Below, one piece after another: positions 18,556-27,613 of a stretch of DNA of 64,000 nt. The first letter of the stretch is position 1; every line of letters starts with the position of its first letter. A model generated the notes under the pieces. The model had not been told where the DNA came from and did not search any database. It worked only from the letters and a program-made list of their open reading frames with translations. The position numbers and the translations under genes are program-made. Source of the DNA: Lachnospiraceae bacterium (GTDB lineage Bacteria; Bacillota; Clostridia; Lachnospirales; Lachnospiraceae); NCBI GenBank assembly GCA_014799465.1, contig JAAVHZ010000068.1, positions 1 to 64,000 of the forward strand. The letters run 5' to 3'.

Positions 18556-18912
18556 ATGACAATATTGTGTTATCCAAGATGTACAACTTGTAAAAAAGCA
18601 TTAAAATGGTTACAGGAAAATGAAATAGTTTACGAAGAAAGAGATATTAAGTCTGATAATCCTTCAAAGGAAGAGATAAAGAGCTGGTATGAAAAAAGTG
18701 GACTGCCATTAAAGAGATTCTTTAATACAAGCGGAAATCTTTATAAAGAAATGAAATTAAAGGACAAACTGGGTGATATGACAGAAGATGAACAGATAGA
18801 ACTTCTGTCAACAGACGGAATGCTTGTGAAAAGACCTGTTTTAGTGGGAGAGGATTTTGTGCTTACAGGTTTTAAGGAAACAGAGTGGGAAAAAGTTCTT
18901 AAATCAGAGTAG
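18556..18912 (+). CDS. ArsC/Spx/YffB-family thioredoxin-fold protein
   Basis: 118 aa with the N-terminal YPRCTTCKKA active site (CxxC), a helix (ALKWLQENEI) and the KRPVLVGEDFVLTGFKE segment typical of the ArsC family. Arsenate reductases, Spx regulators and YffB share this fold. The KRPV motif and short length fit the uncharacterised arsenate reductase-related group rather than Spx, which is longer. RBS AAGGAG. Terminator follows. Confidence 0.88.
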   Translation: MTILCYPRCTTCKKALKWLQENEIVYEERDIKSDNPSKEEIKSWYEKSGLPLKRFFNTSGNLYKEMKLKDKLGDMTEDEQIELLSTDGMLVKRPVLVGEDFVLTGFKETEWEKVLKSE

Positions 18913-18920
18913 TATATTTT

Positions 18921-18950
18921 AGGCACCATTTGTAAATGGTGTCTTTTTTA
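18921..18950 (+). terminator. Rho-independent terminator
   Basis: GGCACCATTT and AAATGGTGTC pair over about 9 bp and are followed by TTTTTT. Confidence 0.88.
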
Positions 18951-18994
18951 TATCATCTTACTATAATAAATTGAAGTAAATAATAAAATTTTTG

Positions 18995-19023
18995 TTGACT
19001 AAACAAGAAAGTAATGGTAATAT
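18995..19023 (+). promoter_or_regulatory. sigma-A promoter of metY
   Basis: TTGACT (18995-19000), a 17-bp spacer and TAATAT (19018-19023), about 65 bp upstream of the start codon. The short leader has no S-box or T-box. Confidence 0.8.
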
Positions 19024-19087
19024 ACTACTATTAAATCATACTAATTCAATATGAAATATAAGAAAAGAAAATAGGAGGACTAATTTT

Positions 19088-20395
19088 ATGAGTAATAAAA
19101 TAACAAGAGAGCAGAGAAAATTTAAATTTGAGACTTTACAGTTACACGTTGGACAGGAGAACCCTGATGCAGTAACGGATGCAAGGGCAGTACCGATTTA
19201 TCAGACATCTTCTTATGTCTTCCATAACAGTGAGCATGCTGCGGCACGTTTCGGATTGTCAGATGCAGGAAATATTTATGGCAGACTTACAAATCCTACA
19301 CAGGATGTATTTGAAAGCAGAATAGCAGCACTGGAAGGCGGAGTGGCAGCATTGGCAGTTGCTTCAGGTGCAGCAGCTATTACATATACATTCCAGAATC
19401 TTGCAAAACAGGGAGAACATATAGTAGCAGCAAAAAATATATATGGCGGTACATATAATCTTCTTGCACATACACTTCCAGAATATGGAATCACTACTAC
19501 ATTTGTAGATATATTTGAGGAGGGTGCCATTGAAAATGCCATTCAGGATAATACAAAGGCAGTATTTATAGAGACATTAGGCAATCCGAATTCAGATGTT
19601 TCAGATATAGAAGCGATTGCAAAGATTGCACATGCACACAAGATACCACTTGTAGTGGATAATACATTTGCCACACCTTATCTTGTTCGTCCTATTGAAT
19701 ATGGTGCAGACATAGTTGTTCACTCGGCAACAAAATTTATCGGAGGTCATGGTACTACCATTGGCGGAGTGATAGTTGACAGCGGTAAATTTGATTGGGA
19801 ATCATCAGGAAAATTTCCATCACTTACTGAACCTAATCCGAGCTATCATGGAATCAGCTTTACAAAGGCGGTAGGGGCAGCAGCATTTGTAACAAAGATT
19901 CGTGCTATTTTACTTAGGGATACAGGTGCAACACTTTCTCCATTCCATGCATTTTTCTTTCTTCAGGGATTGGAGACATTATCACTTCGCGTAGAGCGTC
20001 ATGTGGAAAATGCACTTAAGGTTGTAGAATATCTGAATAATCATCCACAGGTGGAGAATGTTAATCATCCGTCTGTAACTGATGATATTACACAGCAGGA
20101 GCTTTATAAGAAATATTTTCCTAATGGCGGAGGTTCTATATTTACATTTGAGATTAAGGGTGATGCACAGAAAGCAAAAGATTTTATTGATAATCTTGAG
20201 TTGTTCTCACTTTTGGCAAATGTTGCAGATGTGAAATCTTTAGTAATACATCCGGCATCTACAACTCATTCACAACTTAATGAAGAGGAACTGGCTGAGC
20301 AGGGAATAAGACCGAATACGGTAAGGCTTTCGATAGGTACGGAAAATATAGATGATATTATACAGGATCTTGATGAAGCGTTTAAGGCGGTTTAG
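19088..20395 (+). CDS. metY: O-acetylhomoserine aminocarboxypropyltransferase (sulfhydrylase)
   Basis: 435-aa PLP enzyme of the Cys/Met metabolism family; makes homocysteine from O-acetylhomoserine and sulfide. PLP lysine lies in VHSATKFIGGHGTT; also visible are YGRLTNPTQDVFE, the SGAAAITY phosphate loop and VVDNTFATPYL. The length and the Phe-rich region (HAFFFLQGLETLSLRVERH) fit MetY rather than MetB. RBS ATAGGAGG. Other sulfur amino-acid genes in this window are the serine acetyltransferase (24972) and the homocysteine methyltransferase (31701). Confidence 0.95.
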   Translation: MSNKITREQRKFKFETLQLHVGQENPDAVTDARAVPIYQTSSYVFHNSEHAAARFGLSDAGNIYGRLTNPTQDVFESRIAALEGGVAALAVASGAAAITYTFQNLAKQGEHIVAAKNIYGGTYNLLAHTLPEYGITTTFVDIFEEGAIENAIQDNTKAVFIETLGNPNSDVSDIEAIAKIAHAHKIPLVVDNTFATPYLVRPIEYGADIVVHSATKFIGGHGTTIGGVIVDSGKFDWESSGKFPSLTEPNPSYHGISFTKAVGAAAFVTKIRAILLRDTGATLSPFHAFFFLQGLETLSLRVERHVENALKVVEYLNNHPQVENVNHPSVTDDITQQELYKKYFPNGGGSIFTFEIKGDAQKAKDFIDNLELFSLLANVADVKSLVIHPASTTHSQLNEEELAEQGIRPNTVRLSIGTENIDDIIQDLDEAFKAV

Positions 20396-20446
20396 TGTTT
20401 ATGAGTATAGATGGTACTTAGTACAATTTAGTACAGAAACAACAGT

Positions 20447-20480
20447 AAAGACCATTGGGAATTTAACCGATGGTCTTTAT
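20447..20480 (+). terminator. terminator of metY
   Basis: AAAGACCAT pairs with ATGGTCTTT (9 bp), followed by a T-rich tail. Its presence argues against the ORF-track start of the next gene inside metY. Confidence 0.7.
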
Positions 20481-20510
20481 CATTGTGAATGGCAGAGGTG
20501 TATATTTTAT

Positions 20511-21143
20511 ATGATTATGTTTTTTATAAAAGATTTAGCTAATAATGATAATGAGGTGGTGGAAGTCAGACGAAACCATGATGAATATGAAATAGTAGTT
20601 AATTATTGGGATGGTTCAACTTTTTATATCCAGACATTAAATTGTACAGAAATTATGTATAATCCGCAGCTTGTTTCAGAGATTGGAGATATAGATATAA
20701 ATGATAGGGAATATAAGTTTAAGTCTGTATGTAGTGATGAAGTCTTTTTAAGAGTATGTGCGGATAGTTTTGTTCTTGTTGATAAAGAGAAAAAGAGGTT
20801 AGATAATGAAAAACGAGCAGAATCACTTATAAAAAAGTTGGGTTTTGATTTTGATAATATTTCGAAAAAAGAAATTCGCAGATTGCTTGAAGATGAAATT
20901 AATGATTTCCAAGAAGGTAGTTCTGAATATATCAGACTGTTATGCGGGTATCTGTTTTGTTTGGGAGATTACACGGATGCAGATTTAATAGAAAAGGCAA
21001 AAAATGATATTAATTTTGATGTTAGTTGTATGATAGATGGAGAATGGATTGACAACCTGAGAAATAGTGATGAGACAGGAGAGAGGTCTGGTATAATAAA
21101 AAGTTTTGTAGAGTATTATAAAAGTTATTTTGAAATTAAATAG
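20511..21143 (+). CDS. hypothetical protein, about 210 aa
   Basis: Not recognised. The ORF track starts at 20352, inside metY and before its terminator, so the ATG at 20511 with GAGGTG 10 bases upstream is preferred. The protein is soluble, with an N-terminal beta-rich part (EYEIVVNYWDGSTFYIQTL) and a charged helical C-terminal part (KKRLDNEKRAESLIKKLGF). No signal peptide or membrane helix. Its function and partner are unknown. Confidence 0.7.
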   Translation: MIMFFIKDLANNDNEVVEVRRNHDEYEIVVNYWDGSTFYIQTLNCTEIMYNPQLVSEIGDIDINDREYKFKSVCSDEVFLRVCADSFVLVDKEKKRLDNEKRAESLIKKLGFDFDNISKKEIRRLLEDEINDFQEGSSEYIRLLCGYLFCLGDYTDADLIEKAKNDINFDVSCMIDGEWIDNLRNSDETGERSGIIKSFVEYYKSYFEIK

Positions 21144-21224
21144 TATTGTTGGTATAATACTGAATATGACATATTTACGAAATTTATAAAAAATGAAACT
21201 CTATTAAATGAGGAGGTAATTTGT

Positions 21225-21626
21225 ATGAGTAATCTTGCTATTCAATTTCTTAATGATGAGGAACAGCCTGTTACACAAGAGGCGGTAGATGAATTGATTC
21301 TTCAGATTCGCAACGCTCAGATTAAATCTGCATTGCTGGCACTGGATGAATACGGCGAGGAGGATTTCCTATATGTGGAGATAGAGAATGGTTGTGCCGC
21401 TCTTGCATTTAACACCTGGGATGAGAAAGGGAATGCCCAAATGTATCAGCCCATCAATCCTAAATACGAGAAGTCTCAAGAGGATGCTCCTGTGAACATT
21501 GGTGGTCAGACTCCGGTTCTTAAGCGAAATATGCTGGATGATTTGAATTTAGCTGCGGAATGTGTTCTTCATTTTGCTAAGACCGGTGAGTTGTATTCTG
21601 GTTTGAAGTGGGTGGAAGCAGAGTAA
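21225..21626 (+). CDS. hypothetical protein, 133 aa
   Basis: Not recognised. It is a soluble, acidic alpha/beta protein with richer GC than its neighbours. RBS GAGGAGG is good. The size, acidity and FLYVEIENGCAALAFNTWDEKG strand pair recall Imm1-like immunity proteins, but I cannot show a match. It is followed by an HD-domain and a methyltransferase gene in the same direction. Confidence 0.75.
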   Translation: MSNLAIQFLNDEEQPVTQEAVDELILQIRNAQIKSALLALDEYGEEDFLYVEIENGCAALAFNTWDEKGNAQMYQPINPKYEKSQEDAPVNIGGQTPVLKRNMLDDLNLAAECVLHFAKTGELYSGLKWVEAE

Positions 21627-21715
21627 AGACTACTCTGAATACAACATGGTAATGAAATAAGCAAGTTATGGTTTGGTGGGAAATAGACAAATTGGTATTT
21701 GATGGAGGCTTTGTT

Positions 21716-22345
21716 ATGTTACCAGCAATTGAAGAAGCAGAAAGAGAATTAAAACTAGCAGGCGAATTAAATCCAGGTCCATGGGTAAAACATTCTATTA
21801 ATGTCGGAATTGCGGCAAGAAATATAGCTTATAAGATGCCAAATCTTGATGAGAATAAGGCATATATTATTGGGTTGTTACATGATATTGGTCGTAGAGT
21901 AGGAATTGTAAATATTCCTAAACATGTTTATGAGGGCTATAAGTATTCATTGTATAAAGGGTGGGATGAAGTGGCAAAAATTTGCATGACACATTCATAT
22001 CCTCTTATGAAAGATGAGTTTAATTATGAGCCCGCCACAGAAGAAGAAAGGGCAATAAAGGAATACATACTACAATGTGAAGAAGATGATTATGACAAGT
22101 TGATTCAGATATGTGATGCGTTAGCAACGGATTATGGATTCGTTATTTTGGAAAAAAGATTTGTTGATGTAACTCGTAGATACGGCATTATGGAAACATA
22201 CATCAAAGGATGGGATATTACATTCAAAAACAAAGAATATTTTGAGCAGATAATGGGATGTTCAATCTATGATGTGTTACCTGATATAGGCAGAACAACA
22301 TTGCTGTGTCCTCCACCCTGGAAGCCTCCTGTTAAAAGCAAGTAG
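21716..22345 (+). CDS. HD-domain phosphohydrolase-like protein
   Basis: About 209 aa. The HD motif is present as WVKHSINVGIAARN (first His), IIGLLHDIGRR (HD) and a later ICDALATDYG (Asp), so the four metal ligands are plausible. No partner domain. Start at 21716 (ATG preceded by GATGGAGG) is preferred over 21668 (GTG-like). Members hydrolyse phosphoesters in nucleotides or similar; the substrate is unknown. Confidence 0.85.
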   Translation: MLPAIEEAERELKLAGELNPGPWVKHSINVGIAARNIAYKMPNLDENKAYIIGLLHDIGRRVGIVNIPKHVYEGYKYSLYKGWDEVAKICMTHSYPLMKDEFNYEPATEEERAIKEYILQCEEDDYDKLIQICDALATDYGFVILEKRFVDVTRRYGIMETYIKGWDITFKNKEYFEQIMGCSIYDVLPDIGRTTLLCPPPWKPPVKSK

Positions 22346-22411
22346 ATGTACAACTTACAATTTGTTGGAAAGTTGCGAGAGAGAAAAATCGGTATTTGAG
22401 GAGGAAATGCA

Positions 22412-23029
22412 ATGGCTAATCCATGGGAAGAAATATCATTATCTGATTACGAAAATCACATGAAATTAGATTCTGTTATGCAATTACAAAACATGAACCA
22501 AATGATGAAAGGTCAGTTTAGTACATATCCTGTAAGTTCTGTTATGATTTTGGGAATTGCCGGTGGTAATGGTCTGGAACATATTGACAAGAATAAATTC
22601 CAAAAAGTATATGGTGTTGATATTAACGCAGAATATCTAACAGCAGTTGAAGAAAGATATTCCGATATTTCTGATATATTGGAATGTATACAATTAAATC
22701 TCATAGAAGAAACGGATAGACTTCCAAAAGCAGAATTATTAGTTGCCAATTTGTTAATTGAGTATATTGGATATGATTGTTTTCAAAAAGCAGTTGAACA
22801 AGTACAACCCCAATATGTTTCATGTATTATTCAGATAAATGTAAATGACAGTTGGGTGTCCGATTCGCCATATATCCATGTATTTGATGACCTGGATAAG
22901 GTTCATCATCAAATGGAAGAAGCTCCATTGATTCAGACTCTAAAGGGAATTGGATATAAACTGACAGCTAAGACAGAAAATCCATTACCGAATGGAAAGA
23001 AATTAGTTCAATTAGATTTTGAACACTAA
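22412..23029 (+). CDS. class I SAM-dependent methyltransferase
   Basis: 205 aa with motif I ILGIAGGNGLEHID, motif II KVYGVDINAEYL, and a motif IV-like AELLVANLLIEYIG. Such small stand-alone methyltransferases are common in Firmicutes and have no assigned substrate. RBS GAGGAGG. It runs in line with the HD gene (66 bases apart) and the 133-aa gene. Confidence 0.87.
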   Translation: MANPWEEISLSDYENHMKLDSVMQLQNMNQMMKGQFSTYPVSSVMILGIAGGNGLEHIDKNKFQKVYGVDINAEYLTAVEERYSDISDILECIQLNLIEETDRLPKAELLVANLLIEYIGYDCFQKAVEQVQPQYVSCIIQINVNDSWVSDSPYIHVFDDLDKVHHQMEEAPLIQTLKGIGYKLTAKTENPLPNGKKLVQLDFEH

Positions 23030-23359
23030 ATTCCTGTCTGCTATCATATTAATCTGTTTATTGCATTTAAAATTAAAGAGTTTAAAATATTTATGGAGAG
23101 ATACTCATTCTTCAGTATTTCAGATTTACTATCTGAATTGTACCAGAGATGGGTTTCTTTTTCTGTGTGGCTTAACAGGTGAAATTCAATATTTGCAGCC
23201 AATTAATTTACTCACTTAACTAAATAACACTACCACATAATTAAACACCGGACATATAAGTTTAAATATAAAGTATTGGAAATCTTTTTAAATGTGTTAA
23301 AATAGTTTTACTAAGTCAAGGATTTGACCATAAACAGACTAACGTTTGGAGGCTATTTT
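23030..23359 (+). promoter_or_regulatory. intergenic region with thiE promoter
   Basis: About 330 bases without a gene. A promoter TTGGAA (23276-23281), 16-bp spacer, TAAAAT (23298-23303) lies 57 bases before the thiE start. A short GTCAA/TTGAC hairpin follows. I looked for a TPP riboswitch and did not find its conserved CUGAGA core. The first 190 bases hold nothing I can name. Confidence 0.6.
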
Positions 23360-24004
23360 ATGTATAGACAATCTTTAAAACAGGACTTACTTCTATATGG
23401 AATTACAGACAGGACATGGCTTAATGGAGCATCGTTATACAGTCAGGTTGAGTGTGCACTGAAAGGCGGTGTGACATTTTTACAGCTTAGAGAAAAGAAT
23501 ATGCCACGCAGTGAGATATTAAAAGAAGCACTAATAATAAAAGAATTGTGCCATAAATATAAAGTACCACTTATAATTAATGATGATGTGGAGTTAGCGG
23601 TGGAAGCAGATGCAGACGGGGTACATGTGGGACAGAAAGATATGGAGGCAGGTGCAGCAAGAGAGAAGCTGGGACCTGAAAAAATACTGGGTGTATCGGC
23701 ACGTACCGTAGAGCAGGCATTGACTGCTGAGAAGATGGGTGCAGATTATCTGGGAGTGGGAGCCATATTTGGAACTAATACCAAATCTGATGCAAGAAAG
23801 ATTGATAACACCATACTTAGTGGTATATGCAGTGCGGTAAATATTCCTGTAGTTGCCATAGGAGGCATAAAGAAGGAAAACATATCAGAACTTTCCGGAA
23901 GCGGAATAAGCGGTGTAGCGGTTATCAGCGGTATTTTTGGGAAGAATGATATAGAGAGTGCCGCTATAGAATTAAAAGAGCTGGCAAAGAAAATAGTTAA
24001 TTAG
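23360..24004 (+). CDS. thiE: thiamine-phosphate synthase
   Basis: Joins HMP pyrophosphate and thiazole phosphate to thiamine phosphate. 214 aa; TIM barrel with LREKNMPR, PLIINDDVELAVEADADGVHVGQKD, GVSARTVEQA, YLGVGAIFGTNTKSDA and VVAIGGIKKENI, all family motifs. The ATG at 23360, behind TTTGGAGG, replaces the track start at 23324. First gene of an operon with corA, serine acetyltransferase and two ABC exporters (12-20 base gaps). No other thiamine gene is nearby. Confidence 0.95.
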   Translation: MYRQSLKQDLLLYGITDRTWLNGASLYSQVECALKGGVTFLQLREKNMPRSEILKEALIIKELCHKYKVPLIINDDVELAVEADADGVHVGQKDMEAGAAREKLGPEKILGVSARTVEQALTAEKMGADYLGVGAIFGTNTKSDARKIDNTILSGICSAVNIPVVAIGGIKKENISELSGSGISGVAVISGIFGKNDIESAAIELKELAKKIVN

Positions 24005-24016
24005 GAGAGATACGGA

Positions 24017-24952
24017 GTGTTTTATGAAATAAGGGATGATGCGGCTGATGAAGTGCAGTTTGAAGATATACAGGAAGACAGCATTAGTGCAGGGTGTATG
24101 ACTATGGATGAACTTCTTGATTTGTATCAGCAGTACAAACTGGACAGACAGGTTATTGAAGAATGTTATGCAGATAAATCACATTTCAGAACAGGGGTAG
24201 ACATATACGAAGACTATGCATTTGGCGTCATAGATATAGTAAAACAGCAGAATGTACTGGGAAACCGTGATAAAATTGCATTTATAATAAGAAAAAACCA
24301 GTTTTTGCTGATAAATATTTCAGGAGATAATGATAATCTGGAAGTAATTCTTGAGAATGGAATACATCGGTTCAAGCAGAATATTACACTTGAAAAAATA
24401 GTATTCAGTGTATTTGACAGCTTTGTGAGTGGTGGAAATGCTTTTTTGGAAAATACGGAAAATCGTATAATGGAGATGGAGAAGAATATAGTAGAAAGGC
24501 AGGTAAATGAACTGCTTAATAAAGAAATATATGATATGCGTAACAGATTGTCAGTTATGAGAAGCTATTATGAGCAGCTTGTGGAGATTGGAGAAGAACT
24601 TCTGGAAAATGAAAATGGAATATTTGCATCAAGAGAATTAAGATACTTTAAGATATATAAAGATAAGGTATCAAGGCTCAGCGAAAATACAATGGCATTA
24701 TCGGAGAGCCTTATACATTTAAGAGAAGCACTTGATGCCGCTTTGAATTACAGTATTAATAACACCATGAAAATGTTTACGGTGGTGACTACTGTGTTTC
24801 TGCCGCTGACACTTGTTGCCGGCTGGTATGGAATGAATTTTGAAGGTATGCCGGAGCTGAAATGGGAATATGGTTATGAGGCAGTTATAGGTGTTAGTAT
24901 AGTTGTGGTTATCTTATGTATAATATTTTTTAAGAAGAAAAAATTAATATGA
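24017..24952 (+). CDS. CorA-family divalent cation transporter
   Basis: 311 aa, starts with GTG behind AGGAG. The long cytosolic N-domain is followed by two C-terminal helices; the pore motif is YGMNFEGMPEL (GMN), with the last helix VIGVSIVVVILCIIFFKKKK. It likely moves Mg2+ or Co2+. The GMN loop and total length fit the CorA/YfjQ group. It lies in the thiE operon. Confidence 0.93.
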   Translation: MFYEIRDDAADEVQFEDIQEDSISAGCMTMDELLDLYQQYKLDRQVIEECYADKSHFRTGVDIYEDYAFGVIDIVKQQNVLGNRDKIAFIIRKNQFLLINISGDNDNLEVILENGIHRFKQNITLEKIVFSVFDSFVSGGNAFLENTENRIMEMEKNIVERQVNELLNKEIYDMRNRLSVMRSYYEQLVEIGEELLENENGIFASRELRYFKIYKDKVSRLSENTMALSESLIHLREALDAALNYSINNTMKMFTVVTTVFLPLTLVAGWYGMNFEGMPELKWEYGYEAVIGVSIVVVILCIIFFKKKKLI

Positions 24953-24971
24953 GAAAGGAAATGATATAAAT

Positions 24972-25862
24972 ATGGCAGAGGATATTAATCAGATAGTAGA
25001 GTCCATAGTGGAAAGTTATGACAGACATCAGATTATAACAAAAATAGACAGGGAATCACAGCCGAATAAAAGTATAATAGTAGATGCTATTGATAAATTG
25101 CAGAAAATAATATTTCCCGGATTTTTCGAAGAGAAAAATCTTAAACGGGAATACATAAGGTTCTATGTGGGTGAACTTTGCGAAGATGTGGAGTATAATC
25201 TTAACAAACAGATTGCAAAAGCATTTCTTTGCTGCAAAAAATATCAGGAAGTTCCGTCAAAGGAATTAAAAAATAAGACGGAAACCATAACAAATGAATT
25301 TATGCAGAAGATTCCCAAGATAAGAGAATATTTAGAAACTGATGTGCAGGCAGCATATGAGGGTGATCCGGCAGCATACAGCATGGATGAGATTATTTAT
25401 TCTTATCCCGGCATTTATGCAATAATGGTAAGCCGTATAGCACATGAGCTGCACTTGCTAAATGTTCCACTTATACCACGTATAATGACTGAACATGCGC
25501 ATAGCATTACGGGTATCGACATACATCCGGGGGCATCTATTGGAAAATACTTTTTTATTGACCATGGAACAGGCATTGTAATAGGAGAAACTACGGTTAT
25601 AGGAGAACATGTAAAAATATATCAGGGCGTTACACTTGGAGGTCTGTCAACCAGTGGGGGACAGGGCTTGAAAGGCACAAAAAGGCATCCTAATATTGAA
25701 GATTATGTAACAATATATTCGGGAGCTTCTATATTGGGAGGAGAAACGACCATAGGTGAGGGAACTGTAATTGGAGGAAATGCATTTGTGACCAAATCAG
25801 TGTCGGCAAATACTAAGGTTATAGTGAAGAATCCCGAGCTAAAATTTAAACAGGAGGTTTAG
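24972..25862 (+). CDS. cysE: serine O-acetyltransferase
   Basis: Transfers acetyl from acetyl-CoA to serine, first step of cysteine synthesis. 296 aa; long N-terminal helical domain (1-165) and left-handed beta-helix C-domain with GIDIHPGASIG, FIDHGTGIVIGETTVIG (catalytic Asp/His) and the GLKGTKRHPNIED loop. This longer form resembles EpsC/NifP-type bacterial enzymes. It is followed one base later by the exporter pair. With metY upstream it points to sulfur amino-acid metabolism. Confidence 0.95.
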   Translation: MAEDINQIVESIVESYDRHQIITKIDRESQPNKSIIVDAIDKLQKIIFPGFFEEKNLKREYIRFYVGELCEDVEYNLNKQIAKAFLCCKKYQEVPSKELKNKTETITNEFMQKIPKIREYLETDVQAAYEGDPAAYSMDEIIYSYPGIYAIMVSRIAHELHLLNVPLIPRIMTEHAHSITGIDIHPGASIGKYFFIDHGTGIVIGETTVIGEHVKIYQGVTLGGLSTSGGQGLKGTKRHPNIEDYVTIYSGASILGGETTIGEGTVIGGNAFVTKSVSANTKVIVKNPELKFKQEV

Positions 25863-25863
25863 T

Positions 25864-27612
25864 ATGATAAAAACATTAGCAGCACAAATCAAAGAATTTA
25901 AAAAAGATTCAATATTGACACCTGTGTATATGCTGCTTGAAGTAATTATGGAGACGATTATTCCACTTATGATGGCGTCAATAATTGATGATGGAGTAAA
26001 TAAAGGAAATGTAAAGCATATTTATATTATGGGTGCAGCAATGACCGTAATAGCAGCAATAGGATTGTTTGCAGGCGTAATGGGCGGCAAATATGGAGCA
26101 AGGGCATCTGCAGGTTTTGCAAGAAATCTGAGGAAGGCAATGTATGAGAATATCCAGACATTTTCATTTTCTAATATAGACCATTACAGTACGGCAGGAC
26201 TTGTTACAAGGCTTACTACGGATGTAACTAATCTGCAGAATGCATACCAGATGATATTAAGGATGTGCATGAGGGCACCGGCAAGTATGATATGCGCAAT
26301 GACTATGGCATTTTTTATAAATGCAAGGCTTGCAAGTATTTATCTGATAGCAGTTATTATACTCGGAGTATTGTTAGCTATAATAATGTTAAATGCACAC
26401 AAATATTTTAATCAGGTATTCAGAAGGTATGATGATCTGAATGCCGGCGTACAGGAAAATGTGTCCGCCATAAGGGTGGTTAAGGCTTATGTAAGAGAGG
26501 ATTATGAGAAAAATATATTTGCAAAGGCGAGTACAAATGTATATAAAATGTTTGTGAAAGCAGAAAGTATCATTACATTTAATGCTCCGCTTATGCAACT
26601 TACAGTATATTCATGTATTCTCATAATAAGCTGGCTTGGTGCAAAATCCATAGTAGCAGGTAATCTGGAGACGGGAGAATTAATGAGTCTTCTTACATAT
26701 TGTATGAATATTTTAATGAGCCTTATGATGCTGTCATTTGTATTTGTTATGATTACTATGAGTATGGCAAGTGCGGAACGTATAACGGAAGTACTAAATG
26801 AAGTTCCTGATATCAAAAATTCTGAAAATCCTGTAACAGAAGTAAAGGATGGAGGTATAGTTTTTGAAGATGTGGAATTCAGTTATAATAAGAACAGTGA
26901 AGAAACGGTACTTAAAAATATTAACATTAATATTAAATCAGGAGAAACCATAGGTATAATAGGCGGAACAGGAAGTGCTAAGACAAGCCTTGTGAACCTG
27001 ATAAGCCGTCTGTATGATGTTCAAAAGGGAAGAGTACTGGTAGGTGGAATAGATGTGAAAGAATATGATTTGGAAACGCTTAGGAATTCCGTATCGGTTG
27101 TATTGCAGAAAAATGTATTATTCAGCGGTACAATTCTTGAAAACCTGAGATGGGGAAATAAAGATGCTTCAAAAGAGGAGTGCAAGGAGGCGTGCGTTCT
27201 TGCATGTGCAGATGAGTTCATAGAAAGATTTCCTCAAAAGTACGATACACATATTGAGCAGGGTGGAACGAATGTATCCGGCGGACAAAAGCAAAGGCTG
27301 TGTATAGCAAGGGCACTTCTTAAAAAGCCAAAGGTTCTTATTCTTGATGACAGCACAAGTGCGGTAGATACGGCAACAGATGCTAAGATAAAGGAAGCAT
27401 TTGCAAAAAGCATTCCGGGAACAACTAAGCTTATTATAGCCCAGAGAATCTCAAGTGTACAAAATGCAGACCGTATATTAGTAATGGATGACGGAATGAT
27501 AAACGGATTTGGAACGCATGAGGAACTTCTTAAGACTAATGAAATATACAGAGATGTATATGAATCCCAGACCGGAAGCAGCGGCGATTTTGACCAGAAC
27601 GGAGGTGAGTAA
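25864..27612 (+). CDS. ABC exporter half-transporter with degenerate nucleotide site
   Basis: 582 aa; six-helix ABC membrane domain (1-310) followed by an ATPase. Walker A is GGTGSAKTS, where the usual GxGK glycine is Ala, signature NVSGGQKQRL, and Walker B ILDDSTSAVD with Asp where the catalytic Glu is usual. This is the mark of the degenerate half of heterodimeric exporters such as BmrC/D or TM287/288. The partner is the next gene. Confidence 0.93.
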   Translation: MIKTLAAQIKEFKKDSILTPVYMLLEVIMETIIPLMMASIIDDGVNKGNVKHIYIMGAAMTVIAAIGLFAGVMGGKYGARASAGFARNLRKAMYENIQTFSFSNIDHYSTAGLVTRLTTDVTNLQNAYQMILRMCMRAPASMICAMTMAFFINARLASIYLIAVIILGVLLAIIMLNAHKYFNQVFRRYDDLNAGVQENVSAIRVVKAYVREDYEKNIFAKASTNVYKMFVKAESIITFNAPLMQLTVYSCILIISWLGAKSIVAGNLETGELMSLLTYCMNILMSLMMLSFVFVMITMSMASAERITEVLNEVPDIKNSENPVTEVKDGGIVFEDVEFSYNKNSEETVLKNININIKSGETIGIIGGTGSAKTSLVNLISRLYDVQKGRVLVGGIDVKEYDLETLRNSVSVVLQKNVLFSGTILENLRWGNKDASKEECKEACVLACADEFIERFPQKYDTHIEQGGTNVSGGQKQRLCIARALLKKPKVLILDDSTSAVDTATDAKIKEAFAKSIPGTTKLIIAQRISSVQNADRILVMDDGMINGFGTHEELLKTNEIYRDVYESQTGSSGDFDQNGGE

Positions 27613-27613
27613 A

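Noticed and set aside
18960-19087. S-box or T-box leader before metY
   Set aside because: The leader after the promoter is only about 60 bases, too short, and has no terminator hairpin.
20352-20510. Extension of the hypothetical gene into metY
   Set aside because: It would cross the metY terminator; the ATG at 20511 has a ribosome site.
23030-23359. TPP riboswitch before thiE
   Set aside because: The conserved CUGAGA/ACCUGA core is absent.
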